29,446 nucleotides of DNA from an uncultured Lachnospiraceae bacterium (GTDB lineage Bacteria > Bacillota > Clostridia > Lachnospirales > Lachnospiraceae), in contig CAJUJM010000064.1 of assembly GCA_910586755.1 (NCBI GenBank), positions 1-29,446 on the forward strand. The letters are read 5' to 3'. A program made the translations under genes and the position numbers. The notes below the pieces were generated by a model. It was not told where the DNA came from, ran no database searches, and saw only the letters and a program-made list of their open reading frames with translations. Positions 23,161 to 29,446 of this stretch are shown here, piece by piece. Position 1 is the stretch's first letter. Each line of letters opens with the position of its first letter.

Positions 23161-24339
23161 CTAATAATAAGTCACTATAACCTTTTTCCCCATTTCTTCA
23201 ATAGCATGTTTTAACTGGTCCACCAGGTTCTGCCGGATTCCCAAATCAAAGGGCAGGTTGGGATTCTGGTAGGCGCTGTTAATGGCCTTGCCCACAAACA
23301 TATGAACCTCGGTGCAGTCCTCAATCAGCATCTTGGCAATCATGGACGCCCCGTTTTTCTTATCCAGCTCTAAGAAGAAATCCTCATTAATCGTCTCATT
23401 CTTCACATACCGCCGAATCAGATGCAGCACCCGGTTAAGGGTAAGAACACCCTCAGTCACCAGATCCACACCCTCAATAAAAGCGATTGGCGGAATCTCC
23501 GGATCTACATAATCTAAAGACACATCCAGCTTCTTGTTTAAAACTCTGGATACAACCGTGGAGCTGGTGCCGCCGCTGACGATTTTCTTTGCAGTATCAT
23601 CTGCCATAAAGGCCCGAACCATAGCGGTATCGTCCGCCGGATCGCTGGCCGGTCCGGTCATCAGATGGACAGGCTTGCTGTCAATAATCCGCATAACTGC
23701 AACGGTGGTATCGTCTCCCGGCTTAAACTGATAAAGCTCGTCGCAGGCCCGGCTTAAAGCTCCAGCCAGGCGGGCCGCAGAAACAGTCCGGTAATATTCC
23801 TTTACCGCGTACTTTGCAATGTCCTCCCAGAGCCAACCGAAGTTTAACAGTTCCCCCACTCCGGCGTGGATCGTTCCATCGCTCATTAATACCAATGCGT
23901 CCCCCCGCTTTACTTTAAAGCGGAACTCATTAATTTTCTTCCCTTCTACTTCCCGAATATTCTTGGGAATCTGCTGAAGCACCCCGTCCCGGATAAAGAT
24001 ACATCCCGGGTTATCAAACTCCACCAGATAGGCGTCGCCGTTATGAAATACCTGGAGAATGCTAAAGGTGGAGTAAGCCACCTGGCGGACCTGGCACACC
24101 GGCAGGGTCTGCACTATGGTATCCACACATTCTTCCAGGGTAGCGCCGTTTAAAAACATGGTTCCCAGAATCTTGGAGGTGAGGGTTGCTAAAATATTGG
24201 CCTTTACTCCGCTTCCCATGCCGTCTGCCAGGATCAAAATATTGGAGTCGTTGGTCTCTAATATCTCTACCTTGTCGCCGCAGAGAATCTCAGTAAATTT
24301 ATTCAGGCTTTTGTAAGCAACGTCTACAGTAATCCCCAT
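23161..24339 (-). CDS. SpoIIE-type PP2C serine phosphatase of the hydrogenase operon (HfsC-like)
   Basis: 392 residues. The PP2C/SpoIIE metal sites are visible: LADGMGSG (Asp39), LMSDGTIHAG (Asp154) and GDDTTVAV (Asp209-Asp210). Residues about 215-392 form an extra domain without a motif I recognise. Such phosphatases usually act on anti-sigma-antagonist or similar Ser/Thr-phosphorylated regulators. The start overlaps the preceding hydrogenase stop by one base (TAATG), so it is translated in step with the PAS-hydrogenase. It probably takes the redox or H2 signal of that protein and passes it on; its own target is not encoded in the window. Order and content match HfsC. Confidence 0.85.
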   Translation of the reverse strand: MGITVDVAYKSLNKFTEILCGDKVEILETNDSNILILADGMGSGVKANILATLTSKILGTMFLNGATLEECVDTIVQTLPVCQVRQVAYSTFSILQVFHNGDAYLVEFDNPGCIFIRDGVLQQIPKNIREVEGKKINEFRFKVKRGDALVLMSDGTIHAGVGELLNFGWLWEDIAKYAVKEYYRTVSAARLAGALSRACDELYQFKPGDDTTVAVMRIIDSKPVHLMTGPASDPADDTAMVRAFMADDTAKKIVSGGTSSTVVSRVLNKKLDVSLDYVDPEIPPIAFIEGVDLVTEGVLTLNRVLHLIRRYVKNETINEDFFLELDKKNGASMIAKMLIEDCTEVHMFVGKAINSAYQNPNLPFDLGIRQNLVDQLKHAIEEMGKKVIVTYY

Positions 24340-26072
24340 TATTTGACCTCGCTTTCACTGCCGTCCTCCAGAAGAGATTTGCACAGCTTCGTCAGGGTAG
24401 TCTTGGTTTCTGCCGTAGTCTCGCCTAACAAGCCGGCAATCTCCTGAGCTACCATCATCTGCTTGTGAATAACCTTCTGGGCCAAATCAATGGTGTCAAG
24501 TTTCTTCCCGTACTCCTCTCTGGCCTGCTCTTCCTGTTTGGTAATATCAATAAAGGTTGAAAGAACCGCATCCTCTTTCTCTATGTACACGATGTTTTGC
24601 AGTGTTGCCATGTTATACTCCGGATAAGAAACCTTCTTGCCATGGATATTCTGCCTGGTATCAAATACCCACTGGAAATCCGCCGGATCGATATATTCAA
24701 ACAGGTAGGTGTGAAGCATCTCTCCCCTGGTCTTTCCAAAATACTGCTCCACAATATTGGAACACTCCAAAATCATCATATCCCTGTCGACAATCAGAAC
24801 AATATTGGGAGAGGTCTCCATAACCAGATTTGATAAAGACTCGGCTTTGCTGTGCATATAGGGAATACACATATTCAATTCCGCTTTTTTCTGGAATACG
24901 GCAATGGCCTTTTCCCGGCAGGTAGGATAACCGCAGGCGCTGCAATTTAACTCGTCCTCCGGCTTGTTCTTGCCGATCATCTTTAGGATATTCTGAATAT
25001 CTTCTTCTGTAGGCATGGGATCCTGAGGACGCTTATCCTCGAATACCTTTCTAAAGGAGATTCCTTCTGCCATGGCTTCCATCTGGGACTCTTCCGGGGC
25101 CTCTTTTTCAATGGTCTCTTCCATCTCCAGTTTAACCTTAAATCTGGAAATACTCTCGTCTCTCACTGTGGGGCCCTTAATGCAGCCGCCGGCGCACATG
25201 TTCATTTCAATAAAGCAGCCGGAAATCTCACCTCTTACCATGCTCTCACACAGTTCCATACAGTTGGCGGTTCCGTGAACATAGAATTTTTTATACTGAT
25301 CTACCTTTTTCTTGGTGGCCAGAATGGAATTTACAACGCCGTTGGTTACCGGATACAGGCGGTTTACCTTGGGATCCAGCTTTTCAAAGGGGATATCCTC
25401 ACAGTCCGAAATGGTAATCTCTTCCTCGGAAAGCCACTTTTCGATATCACCGAAATTCAGAACCGCATTGATATAGCCGGGATGTCTGGGATCCGCCGCT
25501 TCTTTCTTTTTGGCAATGCAGGGGCCGATAAATACGATCCGGGCGCTGGGGCCGTATTCTTTTCGCAAAATCATGCCGTGAGCTACCATGGGCGATACTA
25601 CCGGCGCCATAAAGGGCACCAAAGCCGGATAATAAATTTCAATCAAATCATTCACGCTGGGGCAGCAGGTCGTAATAATATTTTCCATCTGTCCCTCTTC
25701 CAGAAGGCGGTTGTACTCTTCCGTTACAAAAGCAGCTCCCTCGGAGGTTTCTCTTACATCTGCAAAACCCAGTTTTCTTAAAGCAGCATTAACCTGGCCG
25801 ATGGAACTGTATTTTAGCAATCCCATGTAGGACGGGGCAATGGATGCCACTACGGTCTCTCCCCGGCTGATCATGTATTTTACTTTATCCAGATCGCTGA
25901 CCAAAGTTTTGGCAGACTGAGGACAGACCTGGAGGCAATGGCCACAGAGAACACAGCGTTCCGGAATAATCTCTGCCCGCTCATTTTTAATCATAATCGC
26001 CTTGACATCGCAGTACCGGACGCACTTATAGCAATGTTTACACTTAGCCCCCTTAAAATCAATAATATTCAT
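24339..26072 (-). CDS. [FeFe] hydrogenase with Fe-S and PAS domains, putative H2 sensor (HfsB-like, group C)
   Basis: 577 residues. An N-terminal two-cluster ferredoxin domain (Cys11/14/17/21, Cys40/43/46/50) precedes the H-cluster domain: L1 TTCCPSVND (134-142), L2 FIGPCIAKK (181-189), L3 MCAGGCIKG (292-300). A further small Fe-S domain follows (CSACGYPTCREK, Cys377/380/385), then a PAS domain (about 410-515) and a C-terminal helix. Substitutions beside the cluster cysteines (for example AGGC in L3) differ from catalytic enzymes and fit the sensory group. Start ATG 26072 is three bases after the stop of the 2Fe-2S gene, whose end supplies the ribosome site GGGGAGG. With the phosphatase that overlaps it, this looks like a redox or H2 signalling module. 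Confidence 0.88.
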   Translation of the reverse strand: MNIIDFKGAKCKHCYKCVRYCDVKAIMIKNERAEIIPERCVLCGHCLQVCPQSAKTLVSDLDKVKYMISRGETVVASIAPSYMGLLKYSSIGQVNAALRKLGFADVRETSEGAAFVTEEYNRLLEEGQMENIITTCCPSVNDLIEIYYPALVPFMAPVVSPMVAHGMILRKEYGPSARIVFIGPCIAKKKEAADPRHPGYINAVLNFGDIEKWLSEEEITISDCEDIPFEKLDPKVNRLYPVTNGVVNSILATKKKVDQYKKFYVHGTANCMELCESMVRGEISGCFIEMNMCAGGCIKGPTVRDESISRFKVKLEMEETIEKEAPEESQMEAMAEGISFRKVFEDKRPQDPMPTEEDIQNILKMIGKNKPEDELNCSACGYPTCREKAIAVFQKKAELNMCIPYMHSKAESLSNLVMETSPNIVLIVDRDMMILECSNIVEQYFGKTRGEMLHTYLFEYIDPADFQWVFDTRQNIHGKKVSYPEYNMATLQNIVYIEKEDAVLSTFIDITKQEEQAREEYGKKLDTIDLAQKVIHKQMMVAQEIAGLLGETTAETKTTLTKLCKSLLEDGSESEVK

Positions 26073-26075
26073 GCT

Positions 26076-26315
26076 CTACAGCCTCCCCATGATTTCCTTC
26101 TCAAAAAAGGCTTCCGTATTTTCCGGCTGGAGGGAATGAAGAACTCCGTCAACCGTTACACATACGCCGTTTACACAGTTGCCGCTGCAAAATGCTCCGT
26201 TTAAGTCAACTTTGTCTCCCAGGCCGTTTTTTGCCACCAGTTCCTGCAGCTTCTGGATAATCTCTCTGGAACCTCTTAAATGACATGCACTTCCGATACA
26301 AATCGTTACTTTCAT
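26076..26315 (-). CDS. Thioredoxin-like 2Fe-2S ferredoxin, NuoE/HydC-like (HfsA-like)
   Basis: 79 residues. Four cysteines in NuoE-type spacing, Cys6 and Cys11 (CIGSAC) then Cys43 and Cys47 (CSGNC), bind a 2Fe-2S cluster; a fifth Cys52 follows. It is only the C-terminal thioredoxin-like half of NuoE, as in single-domain 2Fe-2S proteins of hydrogenase operons. It probably carries electrons to or from the PAS-hydrogenase encoded next. GGAGGAAGAGAG stands before ATG 26315. It is the first gene of the four-gene unit, with a promoter at 26377-26405. Confidence 0.88.
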   Translation of the reverse strand: MKVTICIGSACHLRGSREIIQKLQELVAKNGLGDKVDLNGAFCSGNCVNGVCVTVDGVLHSLQPENTEAFFEKEIMGRL

Positions 26316-26376
26316 CTCTCTTCCTCCATACTTTTGTATTTACGCGTCTAAGGGCCGATCTACCCGTGTTTCCTAC

Positions 26377-26405
26377 ATTATCTCACATTGTCATATTATT
26401 ATCAA
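26377..26405 (-). promoter_or_regulatory. Promoter of the hydrogenase operon
   Basis: Minus strand: TTGATA (26405-26400), 17-nt spacer, GATAAT (26382-26377). Leader about 55 nt. The rest of the 26316-26448 gap holds no clear hairpin after the NSS gene; T-rich runs occur at 26418-26447 but without a stem. Confidence 0.6.
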
Positions 26406-26448
26406 TTAAAAATTTGTGATATTTTTCCCGGATTTTTTGTTTTTTTTG

Positions 26449-27834
26449 TCAGGACAATCCCTGGCCCTTCCAGAGAGTAAAATACAGGATAACGCCAATG
26501 GCCCCGGGAGCCAGAAAACGAATCACAAAAGTCCAAACGGATTTTAGCGTAAAACGAGTTTCCATACCAGCTTCTATCTCCGCCGCTGCATTTTTGCTCC
26601 CCCATATCCAACCTGTAAAAATGCAGAACACAAGCGCTCCCAGGGGAATCATCAGATCGTCCGTAAATTTCTCCATTACCGAATTCATGGGAAGCATTTG
26701 AATACCCGATGAGAAATGAAACCAGGGCAAATTAATTTTCCTTCCCGGATCCTGGGACAGAGAATATCCTGCGCTTAAAATACTCATTCCGGCCCCCAGG
26801 CCTACCGCCGCCTTAAAGCGGTGGAGCCCAAACTCTTCTTCCAGATAAGCCACGCAGCTTTCCAAAATACTGATGGCGCTGGTAAGCGCCGCGAAAAACA
26901 AAAGAATAAAGAATACGGCCCCAAATACCACTCCCCCGGGCAGGCTGGCAAATACCCTGGGAAGGACCATAAAGGCGAAACCGCCGCCCATTCCCAGCCC
27001 TTCCTGTCCCAGGGTGACAAATACTGCCGGAATAATGGCAAATGCCGCCAAAAATGCCACCAATGTGTCTAAAATACAGATCCACGCAGAACTCTTTACC
27101 AGGTTCTCGGTTCGGGGTACATAGGAGCCGTAAGTAATCAGGATTCCCATTCCTACAGAAAGCGAAAAAAATGCCTGACCTAGAGCCGCCACAAAAGTGT
27201 CCCGGTTAAAATCCGCCGGTTCAATGGTGAACATAAATTTCAGACCTTCTTTTGCGCCCGGGAGAGTGGCAGATCGGATGGCGATTCCTATAAGAAGGAG
27301 AAACAGACATGGCATCAGCGCCTTGCTGACTCTCTCAATTCCCTGAGAAACGCCTTTAATTACGATGTAAATACAGAGAATTAGAAATAGCAGGTCCCAG
27401 GCCAGCGGCTCCGCCCAGTCACTGATAAAGTTGACAAAATAATCTTGGTATTGGGTAGTGCCGCCGCCGAAATGAGCTCCGGTTATGTAAACCAAAATGT
27501 ATTTTAATACCCATCCTCCCACTACACAGTAGTAAGACATAATTACAAACAGAGTTACAATCCCAATCTTTCCGGCAAAAGTCCATCGTTTGTCTAATGT
27601 CCGAAAAGCCCCTACCATGTTTTTCTGGGTTCCCCGGCCGATAGCCAGTTCTGCCAGCATAACAGGAAACCCGATTACTGCTACAATGATAATATAGATT
27701 AGAATAAACGCGCCTCCTCCGTTGGCTCCTACTTTTCCCGGAAACTTCCAGATATTTCCCAATCCTACTGCGGATCCGGCAGCGGCAAGGATAAATCCCA
27801 AATTGCTGGCCCACTGGCTTCTCTTCTGCTTCAT
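26449..27834 (-). CDS. Sodium:neurotransmitter symporter (NSS/SNF family) transporter
   Basis: 461 residues with about eleven to twelve membrane segments. The first segment carries the family signature AAAGSAVGLGNIWKFP, followed by GGGAFILIY, as in LeuT and MhsT; TM1 and TM6-like regions bind Na+ and an amino acid. The substrate in this organism cannot be read, but bacterial relatives import hydrophobic amino acids. CAGGAG stands seven to eight bases before ATG 27834. It lies 32 bp after greA on the same strand, so it is likely cotranscribed. Confidence 0.92.
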   Translation of the reverse strand: MKQKRSQWASNLGFILAAAGSAVGLGNIWKFPGKVGANGGGAFILIYIIIVAVIGFPVMLAELAIGRGTQKNMVGAFRTLDKRWTFAGKIGIVTLFVIMSYYCVVGGWVLKYILVYITGAHFGGGTTQYQDYFVNFISDWAEPLAWDLLFLILCIYIVIKGVSQGIERVSKALMPCLFLLLIGIAIRSATLPGAKEGLKFMFTIEPADFNRDTFVAALGQAFFSLSVGMGILITYGSYVPRTENLVKSSAWICILDTLVAFLAAFAIIPAVFVTLGQEGLGMGGGFAFMVLPRVFASLPGGVVFGAVFFILLFFAALTSAISILESCVAYLEEEFGLHRFKAAVGLGAGMSILSAGYSLSQDPGRKINLPWFHFSSGIQMLPMNSVMEKFTDDLMIPLGALVFCIFTGWIWGSKNAAAEIEAGMETRFTLKSVWTFVIRFLAPGAIGVILYFTLWKGQGLS

Positions 27835-27866
27835 TGTGTATTCTCCTGTGTCTCTTTAGAGCATCT

Positions 27867-28370
27867 TTAATATCTGCGTATCTTATCCCCGCTGTCATCA
27901 GAAGTTTTATCAATAGACTTTATAACCACATAATATCCACCGGCGCCGCCTACATGGACAAATACTCTTTCCCCTGCTTTATGTTTAAAAATTGCCTTTC
28001 CCAAAGGGGATTCTGTACTGATTTTATGTTCCAGGGAATTTTCTCTGACCGTGGTGACAATTTTATAACGCTCGGTCTCGTCATCCTCTTCAAAATACAG
28101 CTCCACCACGTTGTTCATGCCCACCTCGTCCTCAGCGGAATCCTCTGAAATCACCTGAGCGGTACGGAGCATCCGCTCCAGATAACGAATTCGGCTCTCG
28201 TTTTGGTTTTTATCCTTTTTAGCTGCATGGTACTCAAAGTTTTCACTCAAATCTCCGTGAGCTCTGGCTTCCTTTACCGCTTCTATGGCTTCCTTACGTA
28301 CCACTAATTTTCGGTATTCGATCTCCTCTTCAATCTTTTTAATATCATTTTGTGTCAATTTATCGTACAT
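27867..28370 (-). CDS. greA: Transcription elongation factor GreA
   Basis: 167 residues from ATG 28370, which has AAGGAG eight bases upstream; an in-frame ATG at 28391 would add seven residues but has no ribosome site. The N-terminal coiled coil carries the tip motif ARAHGDLSENFEYHAAK, whose acidic residues enter the RNA polymerase secondary channel and stimulate cleavage of backtracked RNA. The C-terminal FKBP-like domain (residues about 85-160, ESPLGKAIFKHKAGERV) is typical. It is cytosolic and of slightly above-average length. It is the first gene of the unit with the NSS transporter. Confidence 0.93.
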   Translation of the reverse strand: MYDKLTQNDIKKIEEEIEYRKLVVRKEAIEAVKEARAHGDLSENFEYHAAKKDKNQNESRIRYLERMLRTAQVISEDSAEDEVGMNNVVELYFEEDDETERYKIVTTVRENSLEHKISTESPLGKAIFKHKAGERVFVHVGGAGGYYVVIKSIDKTSDDSGDKIRRY

Positions 28371-28405
28371 TTCTTCTGCTCCTTGTCTCAATCTAGTCTA
28401 TTTTT

Positions 28406-28434
28406 ATTATAATGGATCTGTATCTTTGGATCAA
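28406..28434 (-). promoter_or_regulatory. Promoter of greA
   Basis: Minus strand: TTGATC (28434-28429), 17-nt spacer, TATAAT (28411-28406); leader about 30 nt. Confidence 0.7.
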
Positions 28435-28437
28435 CTT

Positions 28438-28469
28438 AAAAAGCTCCCACTGGCCAGTAGAAGCTTTTT
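28438..28469 (-). terminator. Terminator of the XRE regulator gene
   Basis: A near-continuous 16-bp stem (AAAAAGCTTCTACTGG / CCAGTGGGAGCTTTTT, two G-U wobbles in the minus-strand transcript) ending in TTTTT. It follows the regulator stop by about 8 bp and abuts the greA -35. Confidence 0.75.
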
Positions 28470-28476
28470 AGAAAAC

Positions 28477-28689
28477 TTATTCATCTTTTATATATTCTAT
28501 CAAGTCCTGTATTTCGCACTGGAAATATTCACAAAGCTTGCAGATTAAATTAGCGTCAATTCTTTGAAATTCATCTCTGCAATACCGGTTAAAATTAGCC
28601 CGTGGAATATCCAAATCCTTACACACTCTGTTTTTACTGATATCTGCTGCTTTTATAAGCTCATTGATTTTCATATGCAGATGTCCCAT
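28477..28689 (-). CDS. Small XRE-family (Cro/CI-type) helix-turn-helix regulator
   Basis: 70 residues. KINELIKAADISKNRVCKDL then IPRANFNRYCR is a Cro/CI-type HTH, and the tail LICKLCEYFQCEIQDLIEYI matches the common XRE ending of small Firmicute regulators. Cytosolic, probably dimeric. The ATG at 28689 follows GGTGAG closely; ATG 28674 (residue 6) is also possible. It is divergent from the plus-strand gene at 28795, with a shared 105-bp AT-rich gap where an operator could lie. Confidence 0.8.
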   Translation of the reverse strand: MGHLHMKINELIKAADISKNRVCKDLDIPRANFNRYCRDEFQRIDANLICKLCEYFQCEIQDLIEYIKDE

Positions 28690-28794
28690 AATCTCACCAC
28701 CCTATGATGAAATTATATCCAGTAAATGTTTTTCTGGTAATTCACTGTATAAAGAGTTATTATATAGTTAGATTATCCATTATAGGAGGTTATT

Positions 28795-29142
28795 ATGTAT
28801 TCTTCTAATAAAATATTTCTGCAAAAAATATGGCATTTTCAGCACCTCTATAAAAAGAAAATTTGCCGTAAAAGAATCCGGCAAATCCGAAATTGTTATA
28901 GAGAATTAAATCAATTTTGTCTGGAAAATAAGCTGCGGTGCGGTGTACTCCGCAATCATAATTCTATTTCCATCCGCATCCAGGGGACTTCCCTGCTGAT
29001 TTCCGATGAAATCCCCGGGATGCAGTGGCTGTTTCAAAATGCTAATTTGATGGAGTTTGATTGTTCTCAAGGCATGATCCGGGTAGAGCTTTGGTTTCGT
29101 TGCTGGAATCTGGATCCGTTACAGGAAAGTTTTCCTGCTTAG
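28795..29142 (+). CDS. Hypothetical protein, basic N-terminal helix, family not recognised
   Basis: 115 residues with a perfect AGGAGG five bases before the ATG, so translation is likely. Residues 10-45 are strongly basic and helical (HLYKKKICRKRIRQIRNCYR), and the rest alternates hydrophobic and polar residues with five Cys in all and several Trp near the end. No signal peptide or membrane segment is seen. It is the only plus-strand gene in the right third apart from none, divergent from an XRE regulator. A weak -10 (TATAGT, 28763-28768) lies upstream. The terminator behind it faces the tRNA cluster, not this gene. Confidence 0.6.
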   Translation: MYSSNKIFLQKIWHFQHLYKKKICRKRIRQIRNCYRELNQFCLENKLRCGVLRNHNSISIRIQGTSLLISDEIPGMQWLFQNANLMEFDCSQGMIRVELWFRCWNLDPLQESFPA

Positions 29143-29167
29143 TGGTTTTTATTTCATGCAATACAAC

Positions 29168-29193
29168 AAAAAAAGCCCTGACAACTCAAGGCT
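29168..29193 (-). terminator. Terminator of the tRNA cluster
   Basis: Minus-strand stem AGCCTTGA / TCAGGGCT (one G-U) with loop GTTG, then a run of T. It follows the tRNA-Leu 3' end by about 8 bp. Confidence 0.8.
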
Positions 29194-29200
29194 CTTATCG

Positions 29201-29286
29201 TGCCGCAGACCGGAATCGAACCGGTACGGGTATTACTACCCACGGGATTTTAAGTCCCGGGCGTCTGCCAGTTCCGCCACTGCGGC
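29201..29286 (-). tRNA. tRNA-Leu (anticodon UAA)
   Basis: 86 nt with acceptor GCCGCAG / CTGCGGC, discriminator A, anticodon stem CGGGA / TCCCG around loop CTTAAAA (anticodon TAA), a long class II variable arm, and T-loop TTCGATT. CCA is not encoded. Confidence 0.95.
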
Positions 29287-29290
29287 CAAA

Positions 29291-29363
29291 TGGGGCCTAC
29301 AGGGCTCGAACCTGTGACCCTCTGCTTGTAAGGCAGATGCTCTCCCAGCTGAGCTAAGACCCC
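29291..29363 (-). tRNA. tRNA-Val (anticodon UAC)
   Basis: 73 nt with acceptor GGGGTCT / AGGCCCC (one G-T), anticodon loop TTACAAG (anticodon TAC), T-loop TTCGAGC and discriminator A. CCA is not encoded. It is 4 bp from tRNA-Leu. Confidence 0.95.
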
Positions 29364-29396
29364 ATTCTACATATGAAATTGTTCTCTTTCGAGAAG

Positions 29397-29446
29397 CGAC
29401 CCGGATGGGACTCGAACCCACGACCTCCGCCGTGACAGGGCGGCGC
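29397..29446 (-). tRNA. tRNA-Asp (anticodon GUC), 3' part only
   Basis: The 5' half lies beyond the window. Anticodon stem CCGCC / GGCGG with loop CTGTCAC (anticodon GTC), T-loop TTCGAGT, acceptor 3' strand CCGGGTC and discriminator G at 29397, as usual for tRNA-Asp. Confidence 0.9.

Noticed and set aside
27419..27913. Minus-strand 164-codon frame overlapping the NSS gene
   Set aside because: Out-of-frame shadow of the transporter N-terminus, rich in Arg/Cys.

Overview
The window looks like a chromosomal segment of a low-to-moderate GC anaerobic Firmicute, most likely a gut Clostridium/Lachnospiraceae-type bacterium. The support is strong AGGAGG-type ribosome sites, a sigma-54/LevR mannose-family PTS, a hydrogen-metabolism operon of the Thermoanaerobacterium hfsABCD type, a SARP/BTAD regulator and a CptIN-type III toxin-antitoxin system. 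Nearly all genes lie on the minus strand and are therefore read from high to low coordinates. No database search was possible; identifications rest on motifs and family knowledge.

Layout. 1-3000: a signalling operon (GGDEF protein, then a SARP/BTAD regulator) followed by the 5' part of a secreted repeat protein that runs off the left edge. The operon promoter carries a run of ten G between perfect -35 and -10 hexamers. 3061-5305: an AEC-family transporter behind an M24 peptidase-like gene that appears truncated at its 5' end. 5306-7913: a scar region with gene fragments, a small nucleotidyltransferase gene, a wrecked RelE/ParE toxin relic, an intact FAD-dependent reductase and an orphan Phd/YefM-like antitoxin. 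7910-14515: a mannose-family PTS (IIA, IIB, IIC, IID) with a mannitol-dehydrogenase-like enzyme and a large LevR-type activator; two sigma-54 promoters fit this regulator. 14733-21683: a probable defence region, with a ~1990-codon DUF4011/DUF3320 helicase interrupted by one in-frame TAA, divergent from a CptIN-like system whose two antitoxin repeats show a compensatory base change. 21698-26405: an operon of a 2Fe-2S protein, a PAS-containing [FeFe] hydrogenase, a SpoIIE-type phosphatase and a second [FeFe] hydrogenase. 26449-29446: an NSS symporter, greA, a small XRE regulator, an unrecognised plus-strand gene and a tRNA cluster (Leu-UAA, Val-UAC, partial Asp-GUC).

How the parts work together. 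LevR would sense sugar phosphorylation through its PRD, EIIA and EIIB domains and open the two sigma-54 promoters, so that the PTS imports and phosphorylates a sugar or hexitol that the dehydrogenase oxidises. The hydrogenase operon couples a putative H2/redox sensor and a phosphatase to a catalytic hydrogenase. The helicase and CptIN would act against phage. The GGDEF/SARP pair may switch expression at the left end, with the G tract as a candidate phase-variation element.
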